Below are positions 1 to 10,780 of a stretch of 64,000 bases of DNA, piece by piece. The translations under genes and the position numbers were made by a program. The notes under the pieces are model-generated. The model did no database searches. It had not been told where the DNA came from and was given only the letters and a program-made list of their open reading frames with translations. Each line of letters opens with the position of its first letter. Position 1 is the first letter of the stretch. Source of the DNA: Humibacillus xanthopallidus (GTDB lineage: Bacteria; Actinomycetota; Actinomycetes; Actinomycetales; Dermatophilaceae). The stretch lies in assembly GCF_006717145.1 (NCBI RefSeq), contig NZ_VFQF01000003.1, forward strand, positions 124,001 to 188,000, given 5' to 3'.

Positions 1-1
1 C

Positions 2-397
2 CTGCGGTGGTCGTCCGCCGACCTCGCGCAGGTCGGAGCCTCCATGGGGCCTGGCGTCATCGAGATCCCCCACCCCGACGACTGCCCCCTGCAGCTCGTC
101 GACCGACTGCTGACGTATGCCGCGGGCGAGTCCGCCGGCCAGTGCGGTCCGTGCATGTTCGGTCTGCCGGCCCTCGCGGCTGACTGGCGGGCGCTCGGGG
201 AAGCCGACCCTGCGGCATACGCCCGCGTGCGCGGTCGTGCTGGGCTGCTGCCCGGCCGAGGCGCCTGTCGCTTCCCCGACGGCATCGCCCGCTTCACGGC
301 GTCGGCCCTCGACGCCTTCGCCGACCACATCGGCGAGCACCGGGCCGGGCGCTGCCCGACCCACGACCGCAGGAGTGCCCGTGTCCACGCCCGCTGA
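2..397 (+). CDS. NuoF-like iron-sulfur protein, C-terminal part (5' end outside window)
   Basis: The reading frame is open from the left edge, so only the C-terminal ~131 residues are seen. They match the iron-sulfur binding region at the end of NADH:quinone oxidoreductase subunit F proteins: ESAGQCGPCMFGLPAL, then GRGACRFPDG, then a helical tail with a terminal Cys-Pro. In true NuoF the cluster motif is ESCGxCxPC; here the first cysteine is alanine, so the N3-type 4Fe-4S cluster is probably altered. The gene overlaps the downstream ferredoxin by 17 bases, suggesting an electron-transfer pair, as seen beside flavin or ferric-reductase-like membrane proteins in actinobacteria. Substrate unknown. 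Confidence 0.8.
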   Translation: MRWSSADLAQVGASMGPGVIEIPHPDDCPLQLVDRLLTYAAGESAGQCGPCMFGLPALAADWRALGEADPAAYARVRGRAGLLPGRGACRFPDGIARFTASALDAFADHIGEHRAGRCPTHDRRSARVHAR

Positions 398-626
398 CCA
401 CACCCGACGCCGCCTCGGACTCGCCGAGGAGACGACGCTGGCCGTCGACCGCATCGCCTGCACGGGGCACGGGGTGTGCGCCCAGCTGCTCAGCCAGGTG
501 CGCCTCGACGAGTGGGGCTATCCGGTCGTCGACGACCCCGCGGTGCCCGAGCCCGACGCGCGGACGGCGATCCGGCACTGCCCAGCCCGGGCCCTCTATC
601 TGCGCAAGGCTCCGCCTGCCACGTGA
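381..626 (+). CDS. small single-cluster ferredoxin
   Basis: An 81-residue protein with GTG start at 381, chosen because AGGAG lies at 371-375 and the frame holds the ferredoxin signature. The motif is ACTGHGVCAQL followed about 50 residues later by HCPARAL. This is the CxxxGxC...CP pattern of actinobacterial [3Fe-4S]/[4Fe-4S] single-cluster ferredoxins that serve P450s and small reductases. It overlaps the end of the NuoF-like gene, so the two are probably translationally coupled and form an electron-transfer chain. The exact cluster type cannot be settled by eye. Confidence 0.85.
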   Translation: MSTPADHTRRRLGLAEETTLAVDRIACTGHGVCAQLLSQVRLDEWGYPVVDDPAVPEPDARTAIRHCPARALYLRKAPPAT

Positions 627-762
627 CCTCCCCGTCGGTTGTCCGCACCGGACCGGGGTGGAAGGGCGGGCGACTCGCGCAGGAGTGTCGGATCCGGGGG
701 GCGGCGTTCGTGGAAGAGGTGAAAGGCAGCCGGTGGAGGCCGCCTGGACAAGGAGTCATGGC

Positions 763-1104
763 ATGACGCGGTATCTGATCTCGTTTCCCAGCAGCGCGAT
801 GGACGTTCCGCAGGAGGAGGGGCCTGCTGTTTCGGCGGACGCGCACGCGGTCATCAAGGACGCCAAGGATGCCGGTGTGTATCTCTTCAGTGGCGGGCTC
901 GACGAGGCCGTGGAGCCCGTCCTCGTGGCCGGCGACGGGACGGTCACGAGCGGCACGTATCCGCAGACCAGCCAGCTCACCGGTGGGTTCACGGTGGTCG
1001 AGGTGCCCTCACGCGAGGCCGCCCTCGAATGGGCCGCGAAGCTGGCGACCGCCTGCCGATGTGCCCAGGAGGTTCGCGAGTTCGCATTCGACCCGCTCGC
1101 CTGA
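763..1104 (+). CDS. YCII/DGPF-domain protein
   Basis: A 113-residue protein starting MTRYLISFPSSAMDVP, with AGGAG at 751-755 upstream. It has the ferredoxin-like fold pattern of the YCII (YciI, DGPF) family: N-terminal strand, central helix (AHAVIKDAKDAGVYLFSGGL), TGGFTVVEVPSREAALEWAAKLA near residues 75-100. These small proteins often accompany ECF sigma factors in actinobacteria; no sigma factor is adjacent here. It stands alone and converges with the minus-strand DUF4760 gene. The 136 bases before it hold no other gene. A second family member lies at 59354. Confidence 0.8.
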   Translation: MTRYLISFPSSAMDVPQEEGPAVSADAHAVIKDAKDAGVYLFSGGLDEAVEPVLVAGDGTVTSGTYPQTSQLTGGFTVVEVPSREAALEWAAKLATACRCAQEVREFAFDPLA

Positions 1105-1119
1105 CCAACCTGGACACGG

Positions 1120-1644
1120 TCAGCGCGGCGGGGTCGCCGCGTCCGTCCGAAGCCTCTGCGCCAGGTGCTCCAGCTCGGTGTACAGCAGGCGGCGATCTTG
1201 TGTGGCGCGCGCCCATTCGATGTAGGCCGTGTAACCCTCGGCAATACGCATGATCCGGCCGGCGGCGAGCCGCCTGACCGTCTCATAGTCATAGGTGTCG
1301 GTGGCCACGCCGACGGCCAGGAACTCGTAGTAGTTGAGGTAGTCAATGAGTTGGTTGCGAACTTCCTTGTCGGACAGGGCCGCCTCGCAGACCTCCTCGG
1401 CTGTGAGCAGGCCGCGCTCCTCGAACAACCGCATGAATCGAATCCGGCGATCATGCGTGGTCGCGTAGAACTCCACCGTGGCTTGTCGTCGGGCGCGACC
1501 TTCCGCCACCTGCTCGATTCGCTCGGACAGCTGAACCTGCCGTCTCAGGGCCCGCAGCTGGAGTGCGAACACCACGAAGAGGATCAGGTTCACCCCCACG
1601 GCTGCGCCGCCGATCACCAGTGACCACGACTCGAAACTGCTCAA
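1120..1644 (-). CDS. DUF4760-like membrane-anchored protein
   Basis: A 174-residue protein with one N-terminal membrane segment (about residues 8-30, SLVIGGAAVGVNLILFVVFALQ), then a basic coiled-coil-like stretch (QLRALRRQVQLSERIEQ) and a soluble helical domain with LIDYLNYYEFLAVGVATDT. This layout and the YLNYYEFLAVG motif match DUF4760 proteins of unknown function. The start used is TTG at 1644; no ATG or GTG precedes the membrane segment in frame, so a TTG start is likely. It converges with the YCII gene, separated by 15 bases. Function not known. Confidence 0.65.
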   Translation of the reverse strand: MSSFESWSLVIGGAAVGVNLILFVVFALQLRALRRQVQLSERIEQVAEGRARRQATVEFYATTHDRRIRFMRLFEERGLLTAEEVCEAALSDKEVRNQLIDYLNYYEFLAVGVATDTYDYETVRRLAAGRIMRIAEGYTAYIEWARATQDRRLLYTELEHLAQRLRTDAATPPR

Positions 1645-1813
1645 CGGGAGCCCCCTGGTTCACGTCCTCCGCCTGCACGGAAGCACCTTTCCGGTGACGT
1701 GACGATACTGCGATGACTATGGACCAGTGGGGATTAAGGGAATGCCAAGTCAACATCCTGCCCGGTCCCAGAAAACGCGTGAACTCACGACGAACACGGT
1801 TTCTTGTGTCATC

Positions 1814-1831
1814 GGTGAATCCGGATTCACC
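1814..1831. promoter_or_regulatory. perfect 18-bp palindrome, possible operator
   Basis: GGTGAATCCGGATTCACC is a perfect inverted repeat about 93 bases before the peptidase ATG at 1924, in the 279-base gap between the divergent DUF4760 and peptidase genes. A palindrome without a loop in a divergent promoter region suggests a dimeric repressor site. No cognate regulator is adjacent. Confidence 0.4.
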
Positions 1832-1923
1832 TCACGCCCCTTTCCGGCCATTTCGCCGCTACTTTGTGAAAGCCCCTCACCCCACCAGGAACATCGCCGG
1901 TTCCGGGGGCAGGAAGGACTCAC

Positions 1924-3828
1924 ATGAAAGCCAGGATCCTGGCCCTCGCCAGCTCACTCGCCGTGGTTGCACCGTTGGCCATCGGGACGCTGGGCGAGGC
2001 CAACGCGGCGTCGACCACCACCGACAATCCCCCGGTCTCGCTCGTCGGGGGCATGACGTCGCCGATGTACGACTACACCAACGCCATCCGAGAGACCGTC
2101 TGGGTCGACACCCCAGATCTCGACGGAGACGGCAAGACGGAGCGCATCGCCGCCGACATCATCCGGCCGCGCGAGCTCGACGGCACCGCACGCATACCGA
2201 TCATCATGGACGCCAGCCCCTACTACCTCAGCCTCGGACGGGGCAACGACACCGAGTTCAAGGAGTACGGCACCAACGGCGACCCGACGAAGTTCCCGCT
2301 CTACTACGACAACTACTTCGTCCCGCGCGGCTACGCGTTCGTCGCCGTCGACATGGCGGGCACCGCCCGGTCCACCGGGTGCACCGACGAGGGCGGCCGT
2401 TCCGACATCGAGTCGGTCAAGGCCGTCGTCGAGTGGCTGAACGGCAAGGGCACCGCCCGCGACGCGAGTGGCGCCGCTGTCAACGCCGCGTGGAGCAACG
2501 GCAACACTGGGATGATCGGCAAGTCCTACGACGGGACGCTCGCCAACGGCGTCGCCGCCACCGGCGTCGACGGGCTGAAGACGATCGTGCCGATCAGCGC
2601 GATCAGCTCCTGGTACGACTACAACCGCTGGCAGGGCGCCGTGAAGTCGCGGCACTACGCAAGCAGCCTCTCGCGGACCATCGCCCAGCGCCGCACCATC
2701 CCGACGGACTGCTCGGCTCGCCTGGCCTCCATGGACGCCAACGACGCCGACGCCACCGGTGCCTACACGGACTTCTGGGCCGAGCGCGACTACCGCGCAG
2801 GCAGCTCTTACGACGCTTCGAAGGTCAAGGCGAGCGTCTTCGTCGTCCACGGCCTGCAGGACAACAACGTCAAGACGATGAACGCCTCGAAGTGGTGGGC
2901 CGACCTCGGCAAGCAGGGCGTCGAGCGCAAGATGTGGCTCACTCGCCTCGGTCACGTCGACCCGTTCGACAGCGACCGGCAGGAGTGGGTCACCACCCTG
3001 AACCGTTGGTTCGACCACGAGCTCATGGGCATCGACAACGGCATCGACCGGGAGCCGGCTGTCCGGGTCGAGACCGCCCCGAACCAGTTCGAGACGTCCA
3101 GGACGTGGCCGATCCAGTCCGCGCGCACGATGTCACTCAACCCTCGGGCGGACGGCACGCTGGCGCTCGGTTCCCAGGACCGCAGCACCGCCAGCTACGT
3201 CAACAACTCCCGCCTGAGCGAGGCCAACGCGGTGTCGCTGACCGCCAACCCGAACCGGTTGCAGTTCCTCACGGGGGCGACGACGCAGGACGTCCGGATC
3301 TCCGGCACGCCGACGGTCGACCTCGCCGTGGCGCATACGGCCCCGGTCGGCCAGGTCTCGGTGATGCTCGTCGACTACGGCGCGATGGATCGGGTCAGCG
3401 CTACCGGTGACGGCGCCCTGACCCTCGGGACGGAGTCGTGCTGGGGAGCATCGATCGCCACGGATGACGCCTGCTACAAGGACGTCACCCGTCGCCTGCA
3501 GAGCACCCAGCTGCAGGTGCTCGCTCGCGGCTGGGCCCGTCTCGACGGGGCCGGCCAGCACCAGGTCACTGTCGAGCTGGCCGCCAACGACGTCGTCGTC
3601 CCGGCCGGGCACCAGCTGGGTCTCGTCGTCAGTGGGGCGAGCAATGGTGTCATCGCCGTGGACGCCAGCGCGGGCACGTATGCCGTCGACTTGCGTTCCA
3701 CACGGTTGAACCTGCCGGTCTCCGGCCCGATGAGCAGCTTCGCTCCCGGGCGCCTGACCGCCAAGGACACCGACGACCTGGCCCGCGGCACCCTGCCCGA
3801 CCTCGACGCGATGCTCTGGCCCCGGTGA
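1924..3828 (+). CDS. secreted X-Pro dipeptidyl-peptidase (S15 family, CocE/NonD-like)
   Basis: A 634-residue exported serine hydrolase that would release X-Pro dipeptides from peptides outside the cell. Residues 1-28 form a signal peptide (MKARILALASSLAVVAPLAI...EANA). The S15 alpha/beta hydrolase domain follows. The nucleophile is S201 in GKSYDG, the acid is probably D313 in HGLQDNN and the base H344 in LGHVDP. From about residue 400 comes the beta-sandwich PepX_C domain. GGAAGGACTCAC before the ATG supplies a ribosome site. A strong hairpin terminator follows. CocE-type esterase activity is an alternative, but the full two-domain length and motifs favour Xaa-Pro peptidase. Confidence 0.88.
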   Translation: MKARILALASSLAVVAPLAIGTLGEANAASTTTDNPPVSLVGGMTSPMYDYTNAIRETVWVDTPDLDGDGKTERIAADIIRPRELDGTARIPIIMDASPYYLSLGRGNDTEFKEYGTNGDPTKFPLYYDNYFVPRGYAFVAVDMAGTARSTGCTDEGGRSDIESVKAVVEWLNGKGTARDASGAAVNAAWSNGNTGMIGKSYDGTLANGVAATGVDGLKTIVPISAISSWYDYNRWQGAVKSRHYASSLSRTIAQRRTIPTDCSARLASMDANDADATGAYTDFWAERDYRAGSSYDASKVKASVFVVHGLQDNNVKTMNASKWWADLGKQGVERKMWLTRLGHVDPFDSDRQEWVTTLNRWFDHELMGIDNGIDREPAVRVETAPNQFETSRTWPIQSARTMSLNPRADGTLALGSQDRSTASYVNNSRLSEANAVSLTANPNRLQFLTGATTQDVRISGTPTVDLAVAHTAPVGQVSVMLVDYGAMDRVSATGDGALTLGTESCWGASIATDDACYKDVTRRLQSTQLQVLARGWARLDGAGQHQVTVELAANDVVVPAGHQLGLVVSGASNGVIAVDASAGTYAVDLRSTRLNLPVSGPMSSFAPGRLTAKDTDDLARGTLPDLDAMLWPR

Positions 3829-3879
3829 TACGGCGCGCTCAGGCGGTGCGGGTTTCGTAGAGCGCCGCCCTTCAGAGCG

Positions 3880-3918
3880 AGCTGGCCCCACCCCGGACAC
3901 CCCGGGGCGGGGCCAGCT
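3880..3918 (+). terminator. strong hairpin terminator after the X-Pro peptidase
   Basis: A 17-bp stem (3880-3896 with 3902-3918) has one mismatch and a 5-base loop. It starts AGCTGGCCCC and returns GGGGCCAGCT. It lies 52 bases after the stop codon. There is no long T-run, as usual in such G+C-rich genomes. Confidence 0.75.
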
Positions 3919-4048
3919 CTTCGCCACTCCGGGAGTGATCGGGGCAGTTCGCGCCTCGGGCAAGTGCCTGCCTCGGGTCGCGGTCGCAGCTGCGTAGTGA
4001 CATACGCCTGAGCGGCGGGACAATTCTCGGCATCACCAGGAGGTCGGC

Positions 4049-4360
4049 ATGCAGACTCGCTCGTTCCCCTCTGTCCCGGATGGTCGCTCGCCTGCGGGGG
4101 CCGAGGTCCGCGTCCTCGTCGAGGGCGAGACCGGCAGCATGATCCACTCCACCGTCGCGCCAGGTCAGGTCAACCGAGCGACAGTCCATGCGACCGTGAG
4201 CGAGTTCTGGCACGTGCTCTCGGGCGAGGGTCAGATCTGGCGACGCGATGCCACCGGCGAGGAGACAACTGATCTCGTGCGAGGGGTGTCCGTCGACATA
4301 CCGGTGGGGACGGCGTTCCAGTATCGTCTAGCCACGGCCACCCTCGTGAGGACGTGTTGA
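4049..4360 (+). CDS. small cupin-domain protein
   Basis: A 103-residue single cupin preceded by a strong AGGAGG. The sequence shows the cupin core: ATVHATVSEFWHVLSGEGQIWRRD (conserved EFWHVLSGEG turn) and a second motif VDIPVGTAFQYR. The protein ends abruptly at LATATLVRTC just after the second motif, where relatives usually continue for about 15-20 residues. The other frames give no convincing continuation, so it may be naturally short or mutated at its 3' end. It may bind a metal and a small ligand; substrate unknown. Confidence 0.7.
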   Translation: MQTRSFPSVPDGRSPAGAEVRVLVEGETGSMIHSTVAPGQVNRATVHATVSEFWHVLSGEGQIWRRDATGEETTDLVRGVSVDIPVGTAFQYRLATATLVRTC

Positions 4361-4460
4361 CCTGGGAGCGTCAGCCTCGCATCCGAGAGGTCGCCCGTCG
4401 TCCGGTATCACCGGTTCTGGGCGTGTCTCTGTCCTTCAGCGCTCGAGGACGGAGGACGCC

Positions 4461-4661
4461 ATGGCCACGCAGGACCAGAGACACCCCCAGGCCCACGACC
4501 TGGCCCCGGGGCCGCTGCCGCTTCCGGAGCAGGACTGCCGCGCCCTCTACTGCCCCGAGTGCGGCATGCCGACATGGGTGGAGTGGCGCGACATGGGCCA
4601 CGTGAAGGTCCGCTGCTTCTCGCGGCACTGGTTCCTCATGCTCGACGAGCGGCTCCCCTGA
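4461..4661 (+). CDS. small zinc-ribbon-like hypothetical protein
   Basis: A 66-residue protein preceded by GGAGG at good spacing (GGACGGAGGACGCC then ATG). It has one CPEC knuckle (YCPECGMP) and a later cysteine in VKVRCFSRHWFLML, resembling a half zinc ribbon. Relatives of unknown function occur in actinobacteria. No operon partner is visible; the palindromic repeat array begins 25 bases after its stop. Confidence 0.6.
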   Translation: MATQDQRHPQAHDLAPGPLPLPEQDCRALYCPECGMPTWVEWRDMGHVKVRCFSRHWFLMLDERLP

Positions 4662-4685
4662 CAGACAGCGCAGACCCCAACGACG

Positions 4686-4984
4686 CAATCGAAAGAGCAC
4701 TCCGTCGGGTGGTTGAATGCGTGATTACCCGACGAAGTGCTCTTTCGATTGGGTGAGGTGCCGCGCCCGTGATCGAGAGAGCGATTCGTCGGGTGGTGGA
4801 GTGGTGGATTACCCGACGAGGTGCTCTTTCGATTGGACAGTGGCCGACGGAGTGCTCTTTCGATTGGGTGGGGCACCCCACTCGCTGATCGAAAGAGCGA
4901 TTCGTCGGGTGGTGGAGTGGTGGATTACCCGACGAAGTGCTCTTTCGATTGGACAGTGGCCGACGAAGTGCTCTTTCGATTGGG
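4686..4984. repeat. array of eight ~24-bp palindromic repeat units
   Basis: Eight copies of one unit (forward form CCGACGAAGTGCTCTTTCGA plus TTGG) fill the gap between convergent genes. Forward copies lie at 4728-4752, 4812-4836, 4844-4867, 4928-4952 and 4960-4984. Inverted copies lie at 4686-4709, about 4771-4793 and about 4887-4909. The first inverted/forward pair forms a 24-position stem with one mismatch and an 18-base loop. A ~97-bp block (4771-4867) recurs nearly unchanged at 4887-4983. Related copies flank the IS30 element at 57.7 and 59.1 kb. No other gene is seen in this 327-base gap. Confidence 0.9.
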
Positions 4985-4988
4985 GTGG

Positions 4989-5369
4989 TCAGGGGTGGGG
5001 GCGGCGGAGGTGGTCGGGGGCTGGCATCCGGCGCAGGTCGACGCTCCAGAAGCGCACGACGAGGCGGTATGCCGCCCGCAACGTCACGTGGTGCTCGTAG
5101 CCTCCCTGCGCGGCGGGCACGACCTCCGACCGGGCCACCTCCGCTGCGCCCCGGACCGCGGCGTCGAGCTCTCGACCGTTGACGTGGAGCACGACCGCCC
5201 CGACGTAGGTGACGGCCACGAGCTCGTGCCCGCGGTCGGCATCGCCGGTGAGCAGCGTCCACGAGAAGGCGTCGCGCTCGTGGCGCCAGTCCTGCACCTG
5301 CGCGCCGCGCAGGTCGAGCGCCGCGAGCGTCAGGACGTCGACGGGCAGGTCAGGGGGTGTCGCGGTCAC
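4989..5369 (-). CDS. hypothetical protein
   Basis: About 126 residues, GTG start at 5369 preferred because AGGATG lies upstream; a longer GTG start at 5402 is possible but lacks a ribosome site. The sequence (TATPPDLPVDVLTLAALDLRG...) is soluble and arginine-rich at its end, with a predicted alpha/beta pattern and DRGHELVAVTYVGAVVLHVNGREL in the middle. I do not recognise the family. It sits immediately downstream of the glycyl-tRNA synthetase on the same strand and ends against the repeat array, which may act as its terminator. Confidence 0.55.
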   Translation of the reverse strand: MTATPPDLPVDVLTLAALDLRGAQVQDWRHERDAFSWTLLTGDADRGHELVAVTYVGAVVLHVNGRELDAAVRGAAEVARSEVVPAAQGGYEHHVTLRAAYRLVVRFWSVDLRRMPAPDHLRRPHP

Positions 5370-5432
5370 GACACCATCCTGATCCTCGACCCGTCGCGCC
5401 ACGACCCCAGCAGCTCGAAGCAGAGACTCGCG

Positions 5433-8477
<3,045 letters not shown>

Positions 8478-8640
8478 GTCTCTCATCCGGAAGGCGGTGC
8501 GTGGCGGGCGCGGGGCCGTAGCGACGGTCTGGTGCACGGTCAGCCCTGTAAGGGCGGGTCCGGGCGGCCACCACCCTAGTTGCCGAGACCCGTGCTCGCG
8601 CGCGCCGACGGGTGGGATGCGACCGATCGGGCTCCGGGAT

Positions 8641-9663
8641 TCAGCCCATGCTGGCGGTCATCGCGGTCAGGCGCTCCACGTGCGCAGTCGCTGCTGCGAC
8701 GGCCTCGAGATCGCCGAGCTCGCTGAAGCCCACTCCGAGGGGGCTGCTCGCCCTGCGAACCTCGAGCTCGCGCGTGATGGTGGCGCTCAGGTCCGCCGTC
8801 ACCTCCGCAGCCGTGCCGCCGTGGCGCTCGACGAGGAGAGTGAGCAGCTGCCGGTAGCGCCCGCCGCGTCCGCGGGCGATGGGGCGTAACCCTTCGATGG
8901 CGAGCACGGCGCTCGCCATCAGGGCATCGCGAGCCATGAGGTCTCCCGAGCAGTGGTCGGCGTCAGCGGCGGGGGTGGTGAGGATGGGGTGCGCGATGCC
9001 ATCCCGCGCCAGCAGGACCATGTTGACGCCGAACGCCACCTCGACAGCCACTGGCCGTGCGTCGCGCTCGATGACGATGACGTTGCCGACGTCCACGGAG
9101 CCACGCGATGACCTGATGGCGACGTTCGCGTTGCGCCCGGTCGTCCCGGGGAGACCGAAGACGTGCCGGAAGGGGGCGAGACGGGGGTCGTCGAGATCGA
9201 GGGCCCACCCGGCACCGGTGGCAGCGGTGACGAGGTCGCCGTCGCCGGGATGGGCTCGCGCCACGAGGTCGAGCGGCTCCGCGCTCCCCTCTCCGCGAGG
9301 CCCCCGGAGGAGTGTGCGCGCGAGGAAGTCGCTCGCGAGAGCGAAGGCCTCCTCGAGGTCGGCTGCCGGTAGGAGAGCGCCGAACGCGTGGAAGCTGCAC
9401 CCATAGGGCGACACCGTGCCCGTGCGGTCGAAGTGGTCGAGGTTGCGCAGTCGCAGGGCGGGTTGGAGCAGGTAGGTGCGTGGCACCGGGACGACCTCGA
9501 GGGCCGGCTTGAGGACGCTGATGGTCGAGTTCGTGAAGCGGATCGACGGGTCGTGGCGAGAGATGACCGGCGCCCTGCTCGACTCGATGAGCCCGTGGGA
9601 GCGGCAGGTGTCCCGGAAGTCATCGAGAACGTGAATTGCTCTGTGCGTCAGAGGAATTGACAA
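8641..9663 (-). CDS. degenerate alanyl-tRNA-synthetase-like catalytic core protein
   Basis: A 340-residue protein with TTG start at 9663, supported by GAGG 6-7 bases upstream. Its first ~230 residues follow the AlaRS class II core: [29 protein letters not shown] (AlaRS: NDPTLLFTNAGMNQFKDVF), then a motif-2-like [17 protein letters not shown]. At about residues 209-222 motif 3 reads [12 protein letters not shown], where AlaRS has DTGMGLERIAAVL, so the motif 3 arginine is replaced by asparagine. Anticodon-recognition, editing and C-Ala domains are missing. It may be a non-tRNA adenylate-handling enzyme or a decoy. It is divergent from the synthetase-like operon at 9776. Confidence 0.7.
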   Translation of the reverse strand: MSIPLTHRAIHVLDDFRDTCRSHGLIESSRAPVISRHDPSIRFTNSTISVLKPALEVVPVPRTYLLQPALRLRNLDHFDRTGTVSPYGCSFHAFGALLPAADLEEAFALASDFLARTLLRGPRGEGSAEPLDLVARAHPGDGDLVTAATGAGWALDLDDPRLAPFRHVFGLPGTTGRNANVAIRSSRGSVDVGNVIVIERDARPVAVEVAFGVNMVLLARDGIAHPILTTPAADADHCSGDLMARDALMASAVLAIEGLRPIARGRGGRYRQLLTLLVERHGGTAAEVTADLSATITRELEVRRASSPLGVGFSELGDLEAVAAATAHVERLTAMTASMG

Positions 9664-9775
9664 TTCAAACCTCAGTTCTGGTGAGCCTGGTGATGCCCAG
9701 GAATTTCGACGAGCGAAACGGGCAAGCCGCGCATACGCTACCCGGGCCCACCCAATCCGACATCAGGGGAGAAAA

Positions 9776-10780
9776 GTGACCAGCACCATTCCCGGCATCG
9801 CCGCAGATCGATTCCTCAGCATTCTGCGCGACCCCCAGACCCGCATGCTGGTCGACCTGCAGGACCTCGTGACCCGGACCACGACGGAGTTCTGGGCCCG
9901 TCGTGGCACGCGCAACATGCACCTGCCCATCACGACGAACTCGATCTCCAGCCCGATGGGGCTCGGCAGCGACAGCCTTCCGGTGAAGATCGACCTCTTC
10001 GGGCAGCCGACCTACCTCGCCGACTCCATGCAGTTCATGCTCGAGTACGGCGCACGGCTCTCGGACAACGGTGCGTGGTACCTCATGCCGAGCTTCCGGG
10101 GTGAGGACGCGGACGAGCGGCACCTCAACCAGTTCTTCCACAGCGAGGCCGAGATCATCGGCAGCCTTGGGGACGTCATGGGCCTCTCGGAGGCGTACGT
10201 TCGGCACATCACCGCGGCCGCACTCTCGGAGCTCGGTGACCGGCTCGCCGCCCTCACTGGTTCCGTCGACCACCTGACGGCCATGGTCGACTCAGCCCCC
10301 TTCCCTCGCATCACGCTCGACGAGGCGGAGCGGCTGCTCGATGACGACCCGGCCTCGGTGCGCCACGAGCCCGGTGGGTTCCGGGTCCTCACCGGTCGCG
10401 GGGAACGGCGCCTCATGACCGAGGTGAGCCCGTTCATCTGGGTCACCCACTTCGACCACCTGTCGGTGCCCTTCTACCAGGCGTACGGCGACGAAGCCCA
10501 GCGCACCGCGCTCAACGGCGACCTCCTCTTCGGCATCGGCGAGGTCGTCGGCTGCGGTGAGCGCCATGTCGACGGGGCGCAGGCCCGCCGGGCGCTCGAG
10601 CACCACGAGGTCCCGGAGGAGGACTACGACTGGTACATCCGAATGAAGGACGAGCACCCCATGCAGACGTCCGGCTTCGGTCTCGGTGTGGAGCGCTGGC
10701 TCATGTGGGTCCTGCGATCCGACGACATCCGCGACATGGCGATCCTGCCCCGCTACAACGGTGTCCGGATCGTGCCGTGA
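9776..10780 (+). CDS. AsnRS/AspRS-like class II core enzyme (no anticodon-binding domain)
   Basis: A 334-residue protein with GTG start and AGGGGAGA upstream. It carries the class IIb synthetase core: ISSPMGLGSDSLPVKIDLFGQPTYLADSMQFMLEYGA, motif 2 (FRGEDADERHLNQFFHSEAEI, about residues 111-131) and intact motif 3 (GFGLGVERWLMWVL, about 300-313). The N-terminal OB-fold that binds the anticodon is absent. This is the architecture of archaeal AsnRS-derived asparagine synthetases, so it probably adenylates a carboxylate and transfers it to an amine rather than charging tRNA. First gene of a tightly coupled operon that includes an MccF-like peptidase and ATP-grasp ligase. Confidence 0.8.
   Translation: MTSTIPGIAADRFLSILRDPQTRMLVDLQDLVTRTTTEFWARRGTRNMHLPITTNSISSPMGLGSDSLPVKIDLFGQPTYLADSMQFMLEYGARLSDNGAWYLMPSFRGEDADERHLNQFFHSEAEIIGSLGDVMGLSEAYVRHITAAALSELGDRLAALTGSVDHLTAMVDSAPFPRITLDEAERLLDDDPASVRHEPGGFRVLTGRGERRLMTEVSPFIWVTHFDHLSVPFYQAYGDEAQRTALNGDLLFGIGEVVGCGERHVDGAQARRALEHHEVPEEDYDWYIRMKDEHPMQTSGFGLGVERWLMWVLRSDDIRDMAILPRYNGVRIVP

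Noticed and set aside
4354-4605. Frameshifted continuation of the cupin gene
   Set aside because: The +1 frame (LTWERQPRIREVARR) shows no cupin C-terminal pattern, so a frameshift cannot be supported.
4686-4984. Resemblance to a CRISPR array
   Set aside because: Units occur in both orientations with irregular spacing, the intervals themselves repeat, and no cas genes are present.
8478-8640. T-box-like AACTAGGGTGGTGGCC (complement strand) before glyQS
   Set aside because: The core resembles the T-box GGGTGGTACC but has an extra base, the acceptor-pairing base does not suit tRNA-Gly, and the 163-base leader shows no clear stem I or specifier loop.
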